A stretch of DNA of 64,000 nt, taken from positions 363,680-427,679 of the forward strand of contig NZ_BBQZ01000001.1 of NCBI RefSeq assembly GCF_000974805.1, read 5' to 3'. The translations under genes and the position numbers were made by a program. The notes beneath the pieces were generated by a model. It saw nothing but the letters and a program-made list of their open reading frames with translations. It ran no database searches and was not told where the DNA came from. The DNA comes from Demequina salsinemoris. Lineage in GTDB: Bacteria; Actinomycetota; Actinomycetes; Actinomycetales; Demequinaceae. Positions 9,434-18,998 of the stretch are shown one piece after another; the stretch's first letter is position 1, and each line of letters starts with the position of its first letter.

Positions 9434-9518
9434 ACCCGCCCCGAATCATCCTTCTGCCGAGCGCGGAATGGGGGGACCACCCGATGCCGGGCCCGTTCGA
9501 GCCTGGAAGACTGACGGG

Positions 9519-10277
9519 GTGAACGACACCCTCGACTGGATCCTGCACATGAGCGATCGGCTCAACGAGGGGATCCTCACCTTCGCCGAGTCGCTGTGGA
9601 TCTACCCGCTGACCTTCCTGATGTCGCTCATCGACGCGTTCTTCCCGGTCGTGCCGTCGGAGTCGATCATCATCGCGACCTCGACGGCGTCGATCCAGAC
9701 GGGGACCCCGATCCTGATCTTCATCTTCCTCGCGGGTGCGACCGGTGCCTGGTGCGGCGACCAGGTCGCGTACTGGATCGGCTCGCGCTTCGACGTGCGC
9801 AACTGGGGCGCGTTCACGCGCGACAGGCCGCGCCACGCGCTCGACTGGGCGGAGCATCAGCTCGAGCGGCGAGGGACGTCGTTCATCATCGCCGCTCGCT
9901 TCATCCCGATGGGCCGCGTCGCCGTCAACCTCACGGCGGGCGCGCTGCGGTTCCCCCGGAGGCGGTTCATGGCCGTCGATGCCGTGGCCGTCGCGCTGTG
10001 GGCTGGCTGGGGCATCCTGCTCGGCACCGTCGTCGGGTCGATCCTTCCCGACAACCTCATCTTCTCGATCATCGTCGGCGTCATCACCGGCGTCGTGCTG
10101 GGACTCCTCGTCGACAAGGTGCTCGCGCTGCTCGGCTTCACCAAGCCGGAGCTGCCCGACCTCGCGGGCGACATCGAGGAGCGCCTCGTCACAGGCCAGC
10201 TCGAGGTGCGTCCCACGATCCGTGAGCGTCGCGCCGAGCGTCACGGCGAGCACCCGCGCGACGACGGCGACGACTGA
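9519..10277 (+). CDS. DedA family membrane protein
   Basis: DedA proteins are polytopic membrane proteins linked to polyprenyl-phosphate or phospholipid recycling and to envelope homeostasis. The product has 252 residues from the GTG I chose at 9519, with about five hydrophobic segments. The family signature is visible as 'FFPVVPSESIIIATS', 'GAWCGDQVAYWIG' and 'RFIPMGRVAVNLTAGA'. The C-terminal 40 residues are polar and cytoplasmic. A start 51 bases upstream is also in frame but adds a proline-rich segment without family similarity. It overlaps the following methyltransferase by one base. Confidence 0.9.
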   Translation: MNDTLDWILHMSDRLNEGILTFAESLWIYPLTFLMSLIDAFFPVVPSESIIIATSTASIQTGTPILIFIFLAGATGAWCGDQVAYWIGSRFDVRNWGAFTRDRPRHALDWAEHQLERRGTSFIIAARFIPMGRVAVNLTAGALRFPRRRFMAVDAVAVALWAGWGILLGTVVGSILPDNLIFSIIVGVITGVVLGLLVDKVLALLGFTKPELPDLAGDIEERLVTGQLEVRPTIRERRAERHGEHPRDDGDD

Positions 10278-11167
10278 TGGGCGTTCCGGACCAGGAGCCG
10301 GTCGACGGCGTCGACGTCGACTGGGGGACGGCGCGCGCCGCGAACCTCGCCAACTGGGACGACCGTGTCCCGCTGCACGTCGAGGCCTACGGACTGACGG
10401 CCTTCCTCGAGGACCCGAGGCACTTGTCGACGGTCGTCAGCAAGGATCTTCCGGTGCTCGAGAAGCACCTGCCTCCCGGGGGGCTGGCGGGCCTCGACGT
10501 GTGCCACCTGCAGTGCCACATCGGCACCGACACCGTGTCGCTCGCGCGAGCGGGAGCGCGGGTGGTCGGCGTCGACTTCTCGGCCCCGGCGCTCCGGGAG
10601 GCGGCCAGGCTCGCCGGCTCCCTCGGGATCGACGCGGAGTGGGTTCACGGCGACGTCCTTGAGGCCCGCGCGCTCGTCGACACGACGCTCGGGCCCGAGC
10701 GGACCTTCGACGTGGTCTACACGAGCATCGGCACGATCGGATGGCTCGACGATCTCGGCGCGTGGGCGAGGCAGATCGCCGAGCTGCTGCGTCCCGGGGG
10801 AGTGTTCTACATCCGCGACGGCCACCCGATGCTGGGCACGATCGACGAGGCCCGCGCCGAGCCCGTGGCCAGGTACCGGTACTTCTCCGACGGTCGAGCC
10901 CTCCAGTGGGACGAGGCCGCGACCTACATCGGCGACGGGACGGTGACCGCGACCCGCACCTACGAGTGGGCGCACCCGATCTCCGAGGTCGTCACGGTGC
11001 TGCTCGACGCGGGCCTCACGATCGAGGCCATGCATGAAGGACGCACCCTGCCGTGGCGCTTCGCCGAGCGGATGATCGAGCTGCCGGACGGCGACTTCGC
11101 GTGGCCCGGCGCCGAGGCCGACATCGTGCCGTGCACGTTCACGATCGTCGCGCGGCGTCCCGTCTGA
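10277..11167 (+). CDS. class I SAM-dependent methyltransferase
   Basis: The 296-residue product has the Rossmann-type SAM site: motif I 'LDVCHLQCHIGTDTVSLARAGARVVGVDFS' region (residues about 74-103), an acidic strand-2 end at GVDFS, and a post-motif 'LRPGGVFYIRDGHP'. The N-terminal 'NLANWDDRVPLHVEAYGL' is typical of a group of actinobacterial small-molecule methyltransferases with unknown substrates. The ATG overlaps the DedA stop as TGATG, so translation is coupled. The substrate cannot be inferred. Confidence 0.88.
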   Translation: MGVPDQEPVDGVDVDWGTARAANLANWDDRVPLHVEAYGLTAFLEDPRHLSTVVSKDLPVLEKHLPPGGLAGLDVCHLQCHIGTDTVSLARAGARVVGVDFSAPALREAARLAGSLGIDAEWVHGDVLEARALVDTTLGPERTFDVVYTSIGTIGWLDDLGAWARQIAELLRPGGVFYIRDGHPMLGTIDEARAEPVARYRYFSDGRALQWDEAATYIGDGTVTATRTYEWAHPISEVVTVLLDAGLTIEAMHEGRTLPWRFAERMIELPDGDFAWPGAEADIVPCTFTIVARRPV

Positions 11168-11206
11168 ACCCGCCCGGCATCTGAACTGCCCGGCCGCCGA
11201 GCCGAC

Positions 11207-11224
11207 GCCGCGCGCTGGCGCGGC
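11207..11224. terminator. weak hairpin between convergent genes
   Basis: A 7-bp perfect stem GCCGCGC/GCGCGGC with a 4-base loop lies in the 79-base gap between the converging methyltransferase and coaA genes. No T run follows on either strand. Confidence 0.4.
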
Positions 11225-11246
11225 CTACGCATCGTCCTGGTGAGCG

Positions 11247-12218
11247 CTACAGCTTGCGCAGGCGCACCGACTCGATGCTGTGGTCCGCGCTCTTGTTCAG
11301 GATGATCGTGGCGCGCGAGCGCGTCGGGGCGATGTTGTGCACCAGGTTGGGCGCGTTGATCGTGTCCCAGATGTGCCCCGCGCGCTCGACGGCCTCCTCG
11401 TCGCTGAGGTCGGCGTAGGTGTGGAAGTACGAGTCGGGGCGCGAGAACGCGGTGCCGCGCAGCGTGAGGAAGCGGTCGATGTACCAGCGGCGCACGTCCG
11501 ACGGGCGGGCGTCGACGTAGATCGAGGCGTCGAAGTAGTCCGACAGCGCGAACGCGGGCGCGCCCGGCTCGCGCAGGACCGGCGGCGCGAGGACGTTGAG
11601 GCCCTCGACGATGAGCACGTCGGGGCGGCGGACCACGACCCGCTCGTCGGGGACGATGTCGTACGTCACGTGGGAGTACACGGGAGCCGTGACCTCGGGC
11701 AGGCCGGACTTCACGTCGGCGACGAAGCGGCGCAGCGCCCGCCTGTCGTAGGACTCGGGGAAGCCCTTGCGCGCCATGATCCCGCGCTTCTCGAGCTCGG
11801 CGTTGGGCAGCAGGAAGCCGTCGGTCGTGACGAGCTCGACGTGCGGCGAGTCGGGCCAGCGGGCCATGAGCTCGCGCAGCACGCGCGCCGTGGTGGACTT
11901 GCCGACCGCGACCGAGCCGGCGACGCCGATCACGAAGGGGGTGCGGCTCGCGCGCTCGCCGAGGAACTCGCTCGTCGCGCGGTGCAGTCCGCCCGTCGCC
12001 TGCGAGTAGAGGTCGAGCAGTCGCGACAGCGGTCGGTAGACGGTGTCGACCTCCTCGAGCGAGATCGGGTCGGCGACGCCTCGGACGCGCCGCACGTCGT
12101 CCTCGGTGAGGGGCAGCGGCGTCGAGTCTGCGAGCGCGGCCCACTCGTCACGGCTGAGCGTGACGAACGGGGTGCTGGAGGACGTGTCTGTGCTGGCCAC
12201 CGCTCCATTCTGGACCAT
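11247..12218 (-). CDS. coaA: type I pantothenate kinase
   Basis: CoaA phosphorylates pantothenate in the first step of CoA synthesis and is feedback-inhibited by CoA. The 323-residue product has the P-loop '[17 protein letters not shown]' (about 98-114), the '[10 protein letters not shown]' strand and 'EGLNVL', all PanK-I features. I took the ATG at 12218. A GTG six codons in (12200) would give 317 residues, also acceptable. It is divergent from glmS with 48 bases between the starts. Confidence 0.95.
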   Translation of the reverse strand: MVQNGAVASTDTSSSTPFVTLSRDEWAALADSTPLPLTEDDVRRVRGVADPISLEEVDTVYRPLSRLLDLYSQATGGLHRATSEFLGERASRTPFVIGVAGSVAVGKSTTARVLRELMARWPDSPHVELVTTDGFLLPNAELEKRGIMARKGFPESYDRRALRRFVADVKSGLPEVTAPVYSHVTYDIVPDERVVVRRPDVLIVEGLNVLAPPVLREPGAPAFALSDYFDASIYVDARPSDVRRWYIDRFLTLRGTAFSRPDSYFHTYADLSDEEAVERAGHIWDTINAPNLVHNIAPTRSRATIILNKSADHSIESVRLRKL

Positions 12219-12254
12219 GCGCCGGAACCTGCGGATTCGGCTCCCGGTGCCGCC

Positions 12255-12260
12255 TAGACT
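12255..12260 (+). promoter_or_regulatory. -10 box (TAGACT) for leaderless glmS
   Basis: TAGACT ends six bases before the glmS ATG, and no ribosome binding site is seen between them. The spacing predicts a leaderless transcript. Confidence 0.6.
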
Positions 12261-12266
12261 GGCGGC

Positions 12267-14132
12267 ATGTGCGGAATCGTGGGTTATGTCGGATCGGGAT
12301 CGCCCAGCGCGCGTCCGGAGGGCGTCGTGATGGCGGGCCTCGCGAGGCTCGAGTACCGCGGCTACGATTCCGCGGGCATCGCGGTCGTGACCGAGGACCC
12401 CAGCCACGTGGACATGGCGAAGAAGTCGGGCAAGCTCGTCAACCTCGGCAAGTTCATCGCCGAGCATCCGCTGCGGCCCGGCACCGCCGCGATCGGTCAC
12501 ACCCGATGGGCGACGCACGGCGCGCCCACGGACGCGAACGCCCACCCGCACCTCGCGGCTGACGGGCGCATCGCGATCATCCACAACGGCATCATCGAGA
12601 ACTACGGGCCGCTGCGGGCGGAGCTGCGGGCCCAGGGGGTGCGGTTCCTGTCGGAGACCGACACCGAGGTGGTCGGTCACCTGCTCGCGAAGGTGGTGCT
12701 CGACGGGCACGGCCTCGTCGAGGCGATGCGCATGGTCGCGGCGCGGCTCGAGGGCGCGTTCACGCTGCTCGCGGTGGACTCGACCGAGCCGCAGGTCGTC
12801 GTCGGCGCGCGCCGCAACTCTCCTCTGGTCGTCGGGCTGGGCGAGGGGGAGAACTTCCTGGGCTCCGACGTCGTCGCGTTCATCGAGCACACGCGCACCG
12901 CGCTCGAGCTGGGCCAGGATGAGGTCGTCGAGATCACCCCCGAGGGTGTCGTGGTCACGGACTACGCGGGCAACGTCATCGAGCGCGAGCCGTACCGGGT
13001 CGAGTGGGACGCCGAGGCCGCGCAGAAGGGCGGCTTCTCGACGTTCATGGACAAGGAGATCCACGACCAGCCGACGGCCGTCGCCGACACCCTGCGCGGG
13101 CGCATCGACGAGCGCGGCAAGCTTCGGCTCGACGAGGGCCTCATCGCCGACGCGGTGCTCAACTCGGTGGACAAGATCATCGTGGTCGCGTGCGGCACCG
13201 CCTCCTATGCGGGTCTCGTGGCGCGCTACGCGATCGAGCACTGGACGCGCATCCCGGTCGAGGTCGAGCTCGCGCACGAGTTCCGCTACCGCGACCCTGT
13301 GGTCAACGTGCGCACGCTCGTCGTCGCGATCAGCCAGTCGGGCGAGACGATGGACACGATCATGGCGGTGAGGCATGCGCAGCATCAGGGCGCGCCCGTC
13401 GTCGCGATCGTCAACGCGCAGGGCTCCACGATCGCGCGCGAGGCGGACGCCGTCCTCTACACGCGCGCCGGGCCCGAGATCGCGGTCGCGTCGACCAAGG
13501 CGTTCCTGTCGCAGATCACCGCGGCCTACCTGCTCGGCATCTACCTGTCGGAGCTGCGCGGCAACAAGTACCCCGACGAGATCGAGACGCTGCTCGCCCA
13601 GCTCGACGAGATGCCCGCGAAGATCCAGCGGGTGCTCGACACGGCCGAGCCCGTGCGTGCGCTCGCCCGTGCGCTCGCGGACGAGCGCAGCGTGCTGTTC
13701 CTGGGTCGCCACGTCGGCTACCCGATCGCGCTTGAGGGCGCCCTCAAGCTCAAGGAGCTCGCGTACATCCACGCGGAGGGCTTCGCCGCCGGCGAGCTCA
13801 AGCATGGGCCGATCGCGCTGATCGACGAGGGTCAGCCGGTCATCATCATCCTGCCCAGCCCTCGTGGGCGCGAGACGCTGCACTCCAAGGTCATCTCCAA
13901 CATCCAGGAGGTCCGCGCGCGCGGCGCCCGCACCTTCGTCATCGCGGAGGAGGGCGACACGGAGGCCGCCGAGCATGCCGAGAACGTCTTCTACGTGCCG
14001 TCCTCGCCCGTGCTGCTGAGCCCCCTGCTGACCGTGGTGCCGCTGCAGATCTTCGCGCACGAGCTCGCCGCGGCGAAGGGCTACGACGTGGACCAGCCAC
14101 GCAACCTCGCCAAGTCCGTCACGGTGGAGTGA
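12267..14132 (+). CDS. glmS: glutamine-fructose-6-phosphate aminotransferase (isomerising)
   Basis: GlmS makes glucosamine-6-phosphate from fructose-6-phosphate and glutamine. The 621 residues comprise an N-terminal glutaminase domain with Cys2 exposed as nucleophile after Met removal (MCGIVGYVG), and two SIS domains with '[11 protein letters not shown]', '[11 protein letters not shown]' and the C-terminal 'LAKSVTVE'. Length is normal. It opens a conserved block that continues with acpS, alr, tsaE, tsaB and rimI. No glmS ribozyme is present upstream, only a -10 box. Confidence 0.98.
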   Translation: MCGIVGYVGSGSPSARPEGVVMAGLARLEYRGYDSAGIAVVTEDPSHVDMAKKSGKLVNLGKFIAEHPLRPGTAAIGHTRWATHGAPTDANAHPHLAADGRIAIIHNGIIENYGPLRAELRAQGVRFLSETDTEVVGHLLAKVVLDGHGLVEAMRMVAARLEGAFTLLAVDSTEPQVVVGARRNSPLVVGLGEGENFLGSDVVAFIEHTRTALELGQDEVVEITPEGVVVTDYAGNVIEREPYRVEWDAEAAQKGGFSTFMDKEIHDQPTAVADTLRGRIDERGKLRLDEGLIADAVLNSVDKIIVVACGTASYAGLVARYAIEHWTRIPVEVELAHEFRYRDPVVNVRTLVVAISQSGETMDTIMAVRHAQHQGAPVVAIVNAQGSTIAREADAVLYTRAGPEIAVASTKAFLSQITAAYLLGIYLSELRGNKYPDEIETLLAQLDEMPAKIQRVLDTAEPVRALARALADERSVLFLGRHVGYPIALEGALKLKELAYIHAEGFAAGELKHGPIALIDEGQPVIIILPSPRGRETLHSKVISNIQEVRARGARTFVIAEEGDTEAAEHAENVFYVPSSPVLLSPLLTVVPLQIFAHELAAAKGYDVDQPRNLAKSVTVE

Positions 14133-14135
14133 GAC

Positions 14136-14489
14136 GTGGCGGTGGTCGGGCTCGGCATCGACGTCGTGGCGATCGAGCGCTTCGAGGACGCCCTCGAGCG
14201 GTCGCCCGGCTTCCTCGAGCGCGTCTTCACGCCCGCCGAGCGCACGCTCGGCCATCACTCGCTCGCGGCGCGCTGGGCCGCGAAGGAGGCGCTCGCGAAG
14301 GCGCTGGGCGCGCCCGTGGGCCTGTCGTGGCAGGACTGCGAGGTCGCGCGCGAGGATGGGGCGGCGCCGCGCTTCGTCCTGACCGGGTCCGTGGCCGCGA
14401 GGGTCGCGGAGCTCGGCATAGCGAGCCTTCACCTGTCGTTGACGCACGATGCGGGGATCGCCTCCGCAGTCGTCGTGGCCGAGAGCTGA
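14136..14489 (+). CDS. acpS: holo-[acyl-carrier-protein] synthase
   Basis: AcpS transfers 4'-phosphopantetheine from CoA to acyl carrier protein. The 117-residue product starts at GTG, three bases after glmS, and has the two signatures '[12 protein letters not shown]' (metal-binding Asp) and '[13 protein letters not shown]'. The length is typical of the trimeric group I enzymes. In many related genomes the NAD(P)HX repair gene nnrD follows; here alr follows directly. Confidence 0.95.
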   Translation: MAVVGLGIDVVAIERFEDALERSPGFLERVFTPAERTLGHHSLAARWAAKEALAKALGAPVGLSWQDCEVAREDGAAPRFVLTGSVAARVAELGIASLHLSLTHDAGIASAVVVAES

Positions 14490-14529
14490 CGGACCTACGA
14501 GACACCGAGGACCTGAGAGACTAGGGACC

Positions 14530-15639
14530 ATGAGCATCGCAATCAAAATTGATAATGACGCGATCGCGGCCAATGTCCGAGTGCTGCGCGAACGCGCCAC
14601 GGGCGCCCAGGTGATGGGCGTCGTCAAGGCCGACGGCTACGGCCACGGCCTCGTCGAGGCGGGCAGGGCCGCGCGCGAGGGCGGCGCGACCTGGCTCGGG
14701 ACCGCTCAGCCGTCCGAGTCGCTCGCGCTGCGCGAGGCAGGCGACACGGGGCGCATCCTCACGTGGCTCTACGGGCCGGACGGTCCCTTCGACGCTCTCG
14801 TCGCGGCCGACATCGACATGTCCTTCGGCTCGGTCAAGGTCCTCGAGGCCATCGCGGCAGCGGCGCGCGCCGCGGGCAAGGTCGCGCGCCTGCACCTCTT
14901 CCTGGACACCGGGCTCGGACGCGAGGGCTGTCCGCTCGACCTCCTGCCCGCGCTGCTCGATCGCGCGAAGGCGCTTCAGGACGAGGGTGTCCTGCGCGTC
15001 GTCGGCATGTGGTCCCACCTGGCGTGGGCCGACCAGCCCGGCCACCCGACCATCAACCACCAGGCGAGCGTGTTCCTCGTCGGCCTCGAGCTCGCCGAGG
15101 AACGGGGATTCGAGCTCGAGGTGCGCCACATCGCCAACTCGGCCGCGACGCTCACACGCCCCGACCTGCACTTCGACCTCGTCCGCCCCGGCATCGCGAT
15201 GTACGGCAGGCCGCCCGTCGAGGATCCCGAGGGCGGCGACTGGGGCCTCACGCCCGCGATGTCGGTGACGACGCGCGTCGCGCTCGTCAAGCCCGTGCAC
15301 GCCGGCCAGGGCGTGAGCTACGGCCACGAGTACACGACGGACCGCGAGACGATGCTGGGGCTGGTCCCCGTCGGCTACGCGGACGGCGTCTTCCGCGCCG
15401 GAGGGGGAGGGCGTGCGCACGTCGCGATCCGCGGCCGCCGGTACCCGATCGCGGGCAGGGTGTGCATGGACCAGTTCGTCGTGGACCTCGGCCCCGACAC
15501 CGAGGTGACCGAGGGCGACGAGGTCGTCCTCATCGGTCCCGGCGGCCCCTCCGCTGCCGACTGGGCCGACGCGGTCGGGACCATCGACTATGAGGTGCTC
15601 TGCCGCTTCGGCGGGCTGCGACCGAAGGTGGACGCATGA
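14530..15639 (+). CDS. alr: alanine racemase
   Basis: Alr is a PLP enzyme that makes D-alanine for peptidoglycan. The 369-residue product has the PLP lysine at residue 33 within '[13 protein letters not shown]' and the catalytic tyrosine in '[10 protein letters not shown]' near residue 261. The start at 14530 was chosen because it gives the normal N-terminus [16 protein letters not shown]. Its stop overlaps the tsaE start by four bases (ATGA), so the two are translationally coupled. Confidence 0.97.
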   Translation: MSIAIKIDNDAIAANVRVLRERATGAQVMGVVKADGYGHGLVEAGRAAREGGATWLGTAQPSESLALREAGDTGRILTWLYGPDGPFDALVAADIDMSFGSVKVLEAIAAAARAAGKVARLHLFLDTGLGREGCPLDLLPALLDRAKALQDEGVLRVVGMWSHLAWADQPGHPTINHQASVFLVGLELAEERGFELEVRHIANSAATLTRPDLHFDLVRPGIAMYGRPPVEDPEGGDWGLTPAMSVTTRVALVKPVHAGQGVSYGHEYTTDRETMLGLVPVGYADGVFRAGGGGRAHVAIRGRRYPIAGRVCMDQFVVDLGPDTEVTEGDEVVLIGPGGPSAADWADAVGTIDYEVLCRFGGLRPKVDA

Positions 15640-16127
15640 CGACGTTCGACGCGCCCGACGCCGCCGCGATGCGCTCGCTCGGCCGCGACATCGTGGGCCC
15701 GATGCTCACCGCGGGCGACCTCGTGATCCTCAGCGGCGACCTCGGCGCGGGGAAGACCACGTTCACCCAGGGTCTCGGCGAGGCGCTGCGCGTGCGCGGC
15801 CCCGTCGCGAGCCCCACCTTCATCATCGCCCGCACCCACCCGTCCGAGGTCAACGGGCCCGCGCTCGTGCACGTCGACGCGTACCGCCTGAGCTCGCTCG
15901 CCGAGCTCGACGACCTCGACCTCGACGCGGCGCTCGAGGACTCGGTGACCGTCGTCGAGTGGGGAGAGGGCGCGGCCGAGCAGCTCTCGCAGGACCGCCT
16001 GCACGTCGTGATCCGCCGTGAGCGAGGCGGTGAGCTCGACATGGAGGCCCCCGACGCGGGCACGCGCGCGGTGACGGTCACGGGTCACGGCGACCGGTGG
16101 CGGGGCGCGTTCCTCGGCGACGCCTAG
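15636..16127 (+). CDS. tsaE: tRNA threonylcarbamoyladenosine biosynthesis ATPase TsaE
   Basis: TsaE is the ATPase that drives turnover of the TsaB-TsaD complex in t6A37 formation. The 163-residue product has the Walker A 'LSGDLGAGKTTFTQGLGEAL' segment near residues 32-51 and the conserved 'VASPTFIIARTH' and 'HVDAYRL' motifs. The length is standard. It overlaps alr by four bases and precedes tsaB by nine. Confidence 0.96.
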   Translation: MTTFDAPDAAAMRSLGRDIVGPMLTAGDLVILSGDLGAGKTTFTQGLGEALRVRGPVASPTFIIARTHPSEVNGPALVHVDAYRLSSLAELDDLDLDAALEDSVTVVEWGEGAAEQLSQDRLHVVIRRERGGELDMEAPDAGTRAVTVTGHGDRWRGAFLGDA

Positions 16128-16130
16128 GCT
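16125..16130 (+). promoter_or_regulatory. -10 box (TAGGCT) for leaderless tsaB
   Basis: TAGGCT overlaps the end of tsaE and ends six bases before the tsaB ATG. No ribosome binding site lies in the gap, so tsaB may have an internal leaderless start in addition to readthrough. Confidence 0.55.
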
Positions 16131-16136
16131 GGCCCC

Positions 16137-16751
16137 ATGATCCTCGCGCTCGACACGTCCGCCGCCGTCGCCGTCGCCGTCCTCGACGGGGACGAGGTGA
16201 AGGCCTCGCGCATCGAGCATGCGCCGCGCGGCCACGCCGAGCTGCTCTCGGGCCTGATCAAGGACGCGATGACGGAGGCCGGCTGCGGACTCGGCGACGT
16301 GGAGAGCATCGTCGTCGGCACCGGGCCCGCGCCCTTCACGGGCCTGCGCGTCGGCCTCGTCACCGCCCGCACGCTCGGATTCGCGTGGGGCGTGCCCGTG
16401 CACGGCACGTGCTCGCTCGACGCGATCGGCGCCGCGCTCGCGGACGAGGGTGACGTCACCGTCATCTCGGACGCGCGCCGCAAGGAGCTGTACTGGGCGA
16501 CCTATCGCGACGGCGTCCGCGTCGACGGCCCCGGCGTCGCGTATCCGACGGATGTGCCCGTCGCCGGCCTCGTCGCCGGCCCCGGCGCCGCGGTGTACTT
16601 CGAGACCTTCCCAGAAGGACGCCCCCTCGACGTCGAGCCCGCGTGGCTCGCGCGGGTCGTCGCGCGCCGCCTCGCGGCGGGGGAGGCGGACCTGCCGACC
16701 GAGCCGCTGTACCTGCGTCGTCCCGACGTCCACGGCGTCCCCGGGGCGTGA
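16137..16751 (+). CDS. tsaB: tRNA threonylcarbamoyladenosine biosynthesis protein TsaB
   Basis: TsaB is the inactive ASKHA paralogue that forms a heterodimer with TsaD. The 204 residues start 'MILALDTSAAVAVAVLDGD' and contain 'VVGTGPAPFTGLRVGLVTAR', both family hallmarks. It lacks the HxxxH metal motif of TsaD, as expected. Its stop overlaps the rimI GTG by four bases (GTGA). Confidence 0.96.
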   Translation: MILALDTSAAVAVAVLDGDEVKASRIEHAPRGHAELLSGLIKDAMTEAGCGLGDVESIVVGTGPAPFTGLRVGLVTARTLGFAWGVPVHGTCSLDAIGAALADEGDVTVISDARRKELYWATYRDGVRVDGPGVAYPTDVPVAGLVAGPGAAVYFETFPEGRPLDVEPAWLARVVARRLAAGEADLPTEPLYLRRPDVHGVPGA

Positions 16752-17224
16752 GCGTCGGCGCGGTCGCGCCTCAGCTGCGCGACCTTCACGAGGGCGACAT
16801 CGCCTGGATGGCCGGTGTCGAGAAGGACCTGTTCGGCGCCTCGGCATGGTCGGAGAGCCTCATCCGAGAGGACTTCCGCTACGGCGGGCGCCGCTACCGC
16901 GGCGTGTGGGTGGACGGAGCGCCGGCGGCGTACGCGGTGTACGGCTTCGACGGCGACGCCTTCAGCCTCATGAACCTCGCCGTGGTCCCCGAGCATCGTC
17001 GCAAGGGACTCGCTCGCCTCATCATGGAGGACCTCCTCGCCGAGGCGACGTCGCTCGGCGTGCCCTTCGTGTGGCTCGAGGTGGCCGTCACGAACGAGGC
17101 AGCGCTCGCCCTGTACAGGGCGTACGGCTTCGAGGACGTGCGCGTGCGCAGGAAGTACTACCAGCCCGAGGGCGTGGACGCCCTCGTGATGCGACGGACG
17201 ATGCGGGAGCCGGCGGGATTCTGA
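16748..17224 (+). CDS. rimI: ribosomal protein S18 N-alpha-acetyltransferase RimI
   Basis: RimI is a GNAT acetyltransferase; in this gene context it acetylates protein N-termini such as S18. The 158 residues contain the acetyl-CoA loop 'VVPEHRRKGLARLIMEDLL' (residues about 78-96) and the C-terminal 'NEAALALYRAYGFEDV' typical of RimI. The GTG overlapping the tsaB stop was chosen as start. It is often fused to or beside tsaB and tsaD in actinobacteria, and here an antisense gene separates it from tsaD. Confidence 0.93.
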   Translation: MSVGAVAPQLRDLHEGDIAWMAGVEKDLFGASAWSESLIREDFRYGGRRYRGVWVDGAPAAYAVYGFDGDAFSLMNLAVVPEHRRKGLARLIMEDLLAEATSLGVPFVWLEVAVTNEAALALYRAYGFEDVRVRRKYYQPEGVDALVMRRTMREPAGF

Positions 17225-17264
17225 GGGCGCGGGCCTCGTCGGGGTCGAGCAGGCAGGGGCCTGT

Positions 17265-17894
17265 TCACAGCTCGAGCGTCGTCGTGTCCCAGTCGGGACG
17301 CCCGCGCCTGTCGCCCGCGCCATGCTCGCCGTCCTCGGCGGGGTAGCCGACCGCGAGGATCAGCTCCGCGTTCCACGAGCGGTCGCCGAGCAGGTCGCGG
17401 CACAGCCCCGGGCGGTCGAATCCGGCCATGGGGCGCACGTCCAGGCCTGCCGCGCGCAGCGCGACGATGAGGAAGCCGGTCTGCAGCCACGTGCTGTCGT
17501 GCGCGGTGATCGCCCGTGCGTCGGGGCGGCTCTCGAGCACCTCGTACAGCCCGGGCAGCCCCGGCGCGGTGACGTCGAGGTGCTCGTGATAGCGCGGGTC
17601 GGAGGCGACGACGAGGATCAGGGGCGCGCGGTCCAGCTTCACGCGATTGCCGCGGGACGCGTGCTCCATGACGATCTCGCGAGCGTGCTCCGAGCGGACC
17701 ACCACGAGCCGCATCGGCGACGAGTTGTTGGCCGACGGCGCCCACCGCACGAGCTCGTGGACCTCGCGCAGCACCTCGTCCGGCACCTCGCGCTCGGCCC
17801 AGCGGGTCGACGAGCGCGCATCGCGGAACAGCAGCCCCAGCGCCTCCTCGGGCACGCCGAACGGCGGCGGGGAGGAATCGGGCATCGTGCTCAC
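17265..17894 (-). CDS. nitroreductase family protein (RutE/HadB-like)
   Basis: The 209-residue flavoprotein has the FMN-binding '[15 protein letters not shown]' start, '[17 protein letters not shown]' and '[15 protein letters not shown]', which match the subgroup that contains E. coli RutE (malonic semialdehyde reductase). The substrate here is unknown because no other pyrimidine-degradation gene is near. It is transcribed against the rimI-tsaD block, so it was probably inserted there. The first start is GTG, and an ATG three codons later is equally possible. Confidence 0.85.
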   Translation of the reverse strand: MSTMPDSSPPPFGVPEEALGLLFRDARSSTRWAEREVPDEVLREVHELVRWAPSANNSSPMRLVVVRSEHAREIVMEHASRGNRVKLDRAPLILVVASDPRYHEHLDVTAPGLPGLYEVLESRPDARAITAHDSTWLQTGFLIVALRAAGLDVRPMAGFDRPGLCRDLLGDRSWNAELILAVGYPAEDGEHGAGDRRGRPDWDTTTLEL

Positions 17895-17937
17895 GTCGCT
17901 GTATGACGACCATGCGGTGCCAGGTATTCCCGCCGAC

Positions 17938-17943
17938 TACCCT
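17938..17943 (+). promoter_or_regulatory. -10 box (TACCCT) for tsaD
   Basis: TACCCT ends seven bases before the tsaD GTG. The gap contains GGGAGG, too close to the GTG to be a normal ribosome binding site if transcription starts there, so a leaderless start is plausible after the antisense insertion separated tsaD from rimI. Confidence 0.5.
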
Positions 17944-17950
17944 GGGAGGC

Positions 17951-18991
17951 GTGGAACCCCTCATCCTTGGCCTTGAGAGCACGTGCGACGAGACGGGCGC
18001 GGCCCTGGTGCGCGGCACCGAGCTGCTCGCCGACGTCGTCGCCTCGTCGATGGACGAGCACGCCAGGTTCGGCGGCATCGTCCCCGAGGTCGCGTCCCGC
18101 GCGCACCTCGAGGCGTTCGTCCCGACCGTCGAGGAGGCGCTGAGCCGTGCGGGCGCGAGCCTGTCCGACATCGACGGCATCGCGGTGGCCTCGGGCCCCG
18201 GCCTGGTCGGCTCACTCACCGTCGGCGTCGCCGCCGCGAAGGCGCTCGCGCTCGCGCTCGACAAGCCGCTGTACGGCGTCAACCACGTCATCGGCCACGC
18301 CGCGGTCGACGAGCTCGTCCATGGCCCGATGCCCGAGCGGACCATGGCGCTCGTGGTCTCGGGCGGTCACACGTCGCTGCTGCTCGTGAACGACATCGCG
18401 ACCGACGTGGTCGAGCTCGGCCACACCCTGGACGATGCGGCGGGCGAGGCCTTCGACAAGGTCGGGCGCCTCCTCAACCTCCCGTACCCCGGCGGCCCGC
18501 ACGTCGACCGGCTCGCGCGCGAGGGGAACCCCGAGGCGATCCCGTTCCCGCGCGCGCTCACGAGCGCCAAGGCGATGCAGACCCACGCCTACGACTTCTC
18601 GTTCTCGGGCCTCAAGACGGCGGTCGCCCGCTGGATCGAGGCGCGCGAGGAGTCGGGTCAGGAGATCCCCGTGGCGGACGTCGCCGCGTCGTTCGCCGCC
18701 GCCGTCGCCGATGTCCTCGTCGAGAAGACCATCGCCGCGTGCCGGGCCAACGACGTCGACACGCTCGTGATCGGAGGCGGCTTCTCCGCCAACTCGCAGC
18801 TGCGCGAGCTCGCGGCCGAGCGCTGCGAGCAGGCGGGCATCGACGTCCGCATCCCGCCGATCCGCTACTGCACCGACAACGGCGCGATGATCGCCGCCCT
18901 CGGCTCCGCGGTCGCGCGCCGCGGCGTGGCCCCGAGCGAGCTGAGCATCGGCGTCGACTCGTCCATGCCGCTCGGCACGATCACCGTCTGA
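17951..18991 (+). CDS. tsaD: tRNA N6-adenosine threonylcarbamoyltransferase TsaD
   Basis: TsaD transfers the threonylcarbamoyl group from its AMP ester to A37 of ANN-decoding tRNAs. The 346 residues start with '[16 protein letters not shown]', and the metal ligands His112 and His116 sit in 'NHVIGHAAV'. The '[11 protein letters not shown]' and '[11 protein letters not shown]' nucleotide motifs are intact. I chose the GTG at 17951; an upstream in-frame start adds 16 residues without similarity. The length is normal. Confidence 0.97.
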   Translation: MEPLILGLESTCDETGAALVRGTELLADVVASSMDEHARFGGIVPEVASRAHLEAFVPTVEEALSRAGASLSDIDGIAVASGPGLVGSLTVGVAAAKALALALDKPLYGVNHVIGHAAVDELVHGPMPERTMALVVSGGHTSLLLVNDIATDVVELGHTLDDAAGEAFDKVGRLLNLPYPGGPHVDRLAREGNPEAIPFPRALTSAKAMQTHAYDFSFSGLKTAVARWIEAREESGQEIPVADVAASFAAAVADVLVEKTIAACRANDVDTLVIGGGFSANSQLRELAAERCEQAGIDVRIPPIRYCTDNGAMIAALGSAVARRGVAPSELSIGVDSSMPLGTITV

Positions 18992-18998
18992 GGCGCCC

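Noticed and set aside
12219..14627. Upstream extension of coaA over glmS and acpS
   Set aside because: The frame is open but antisense to glmS. Pantothenate kinase similarity begins only after 12218.
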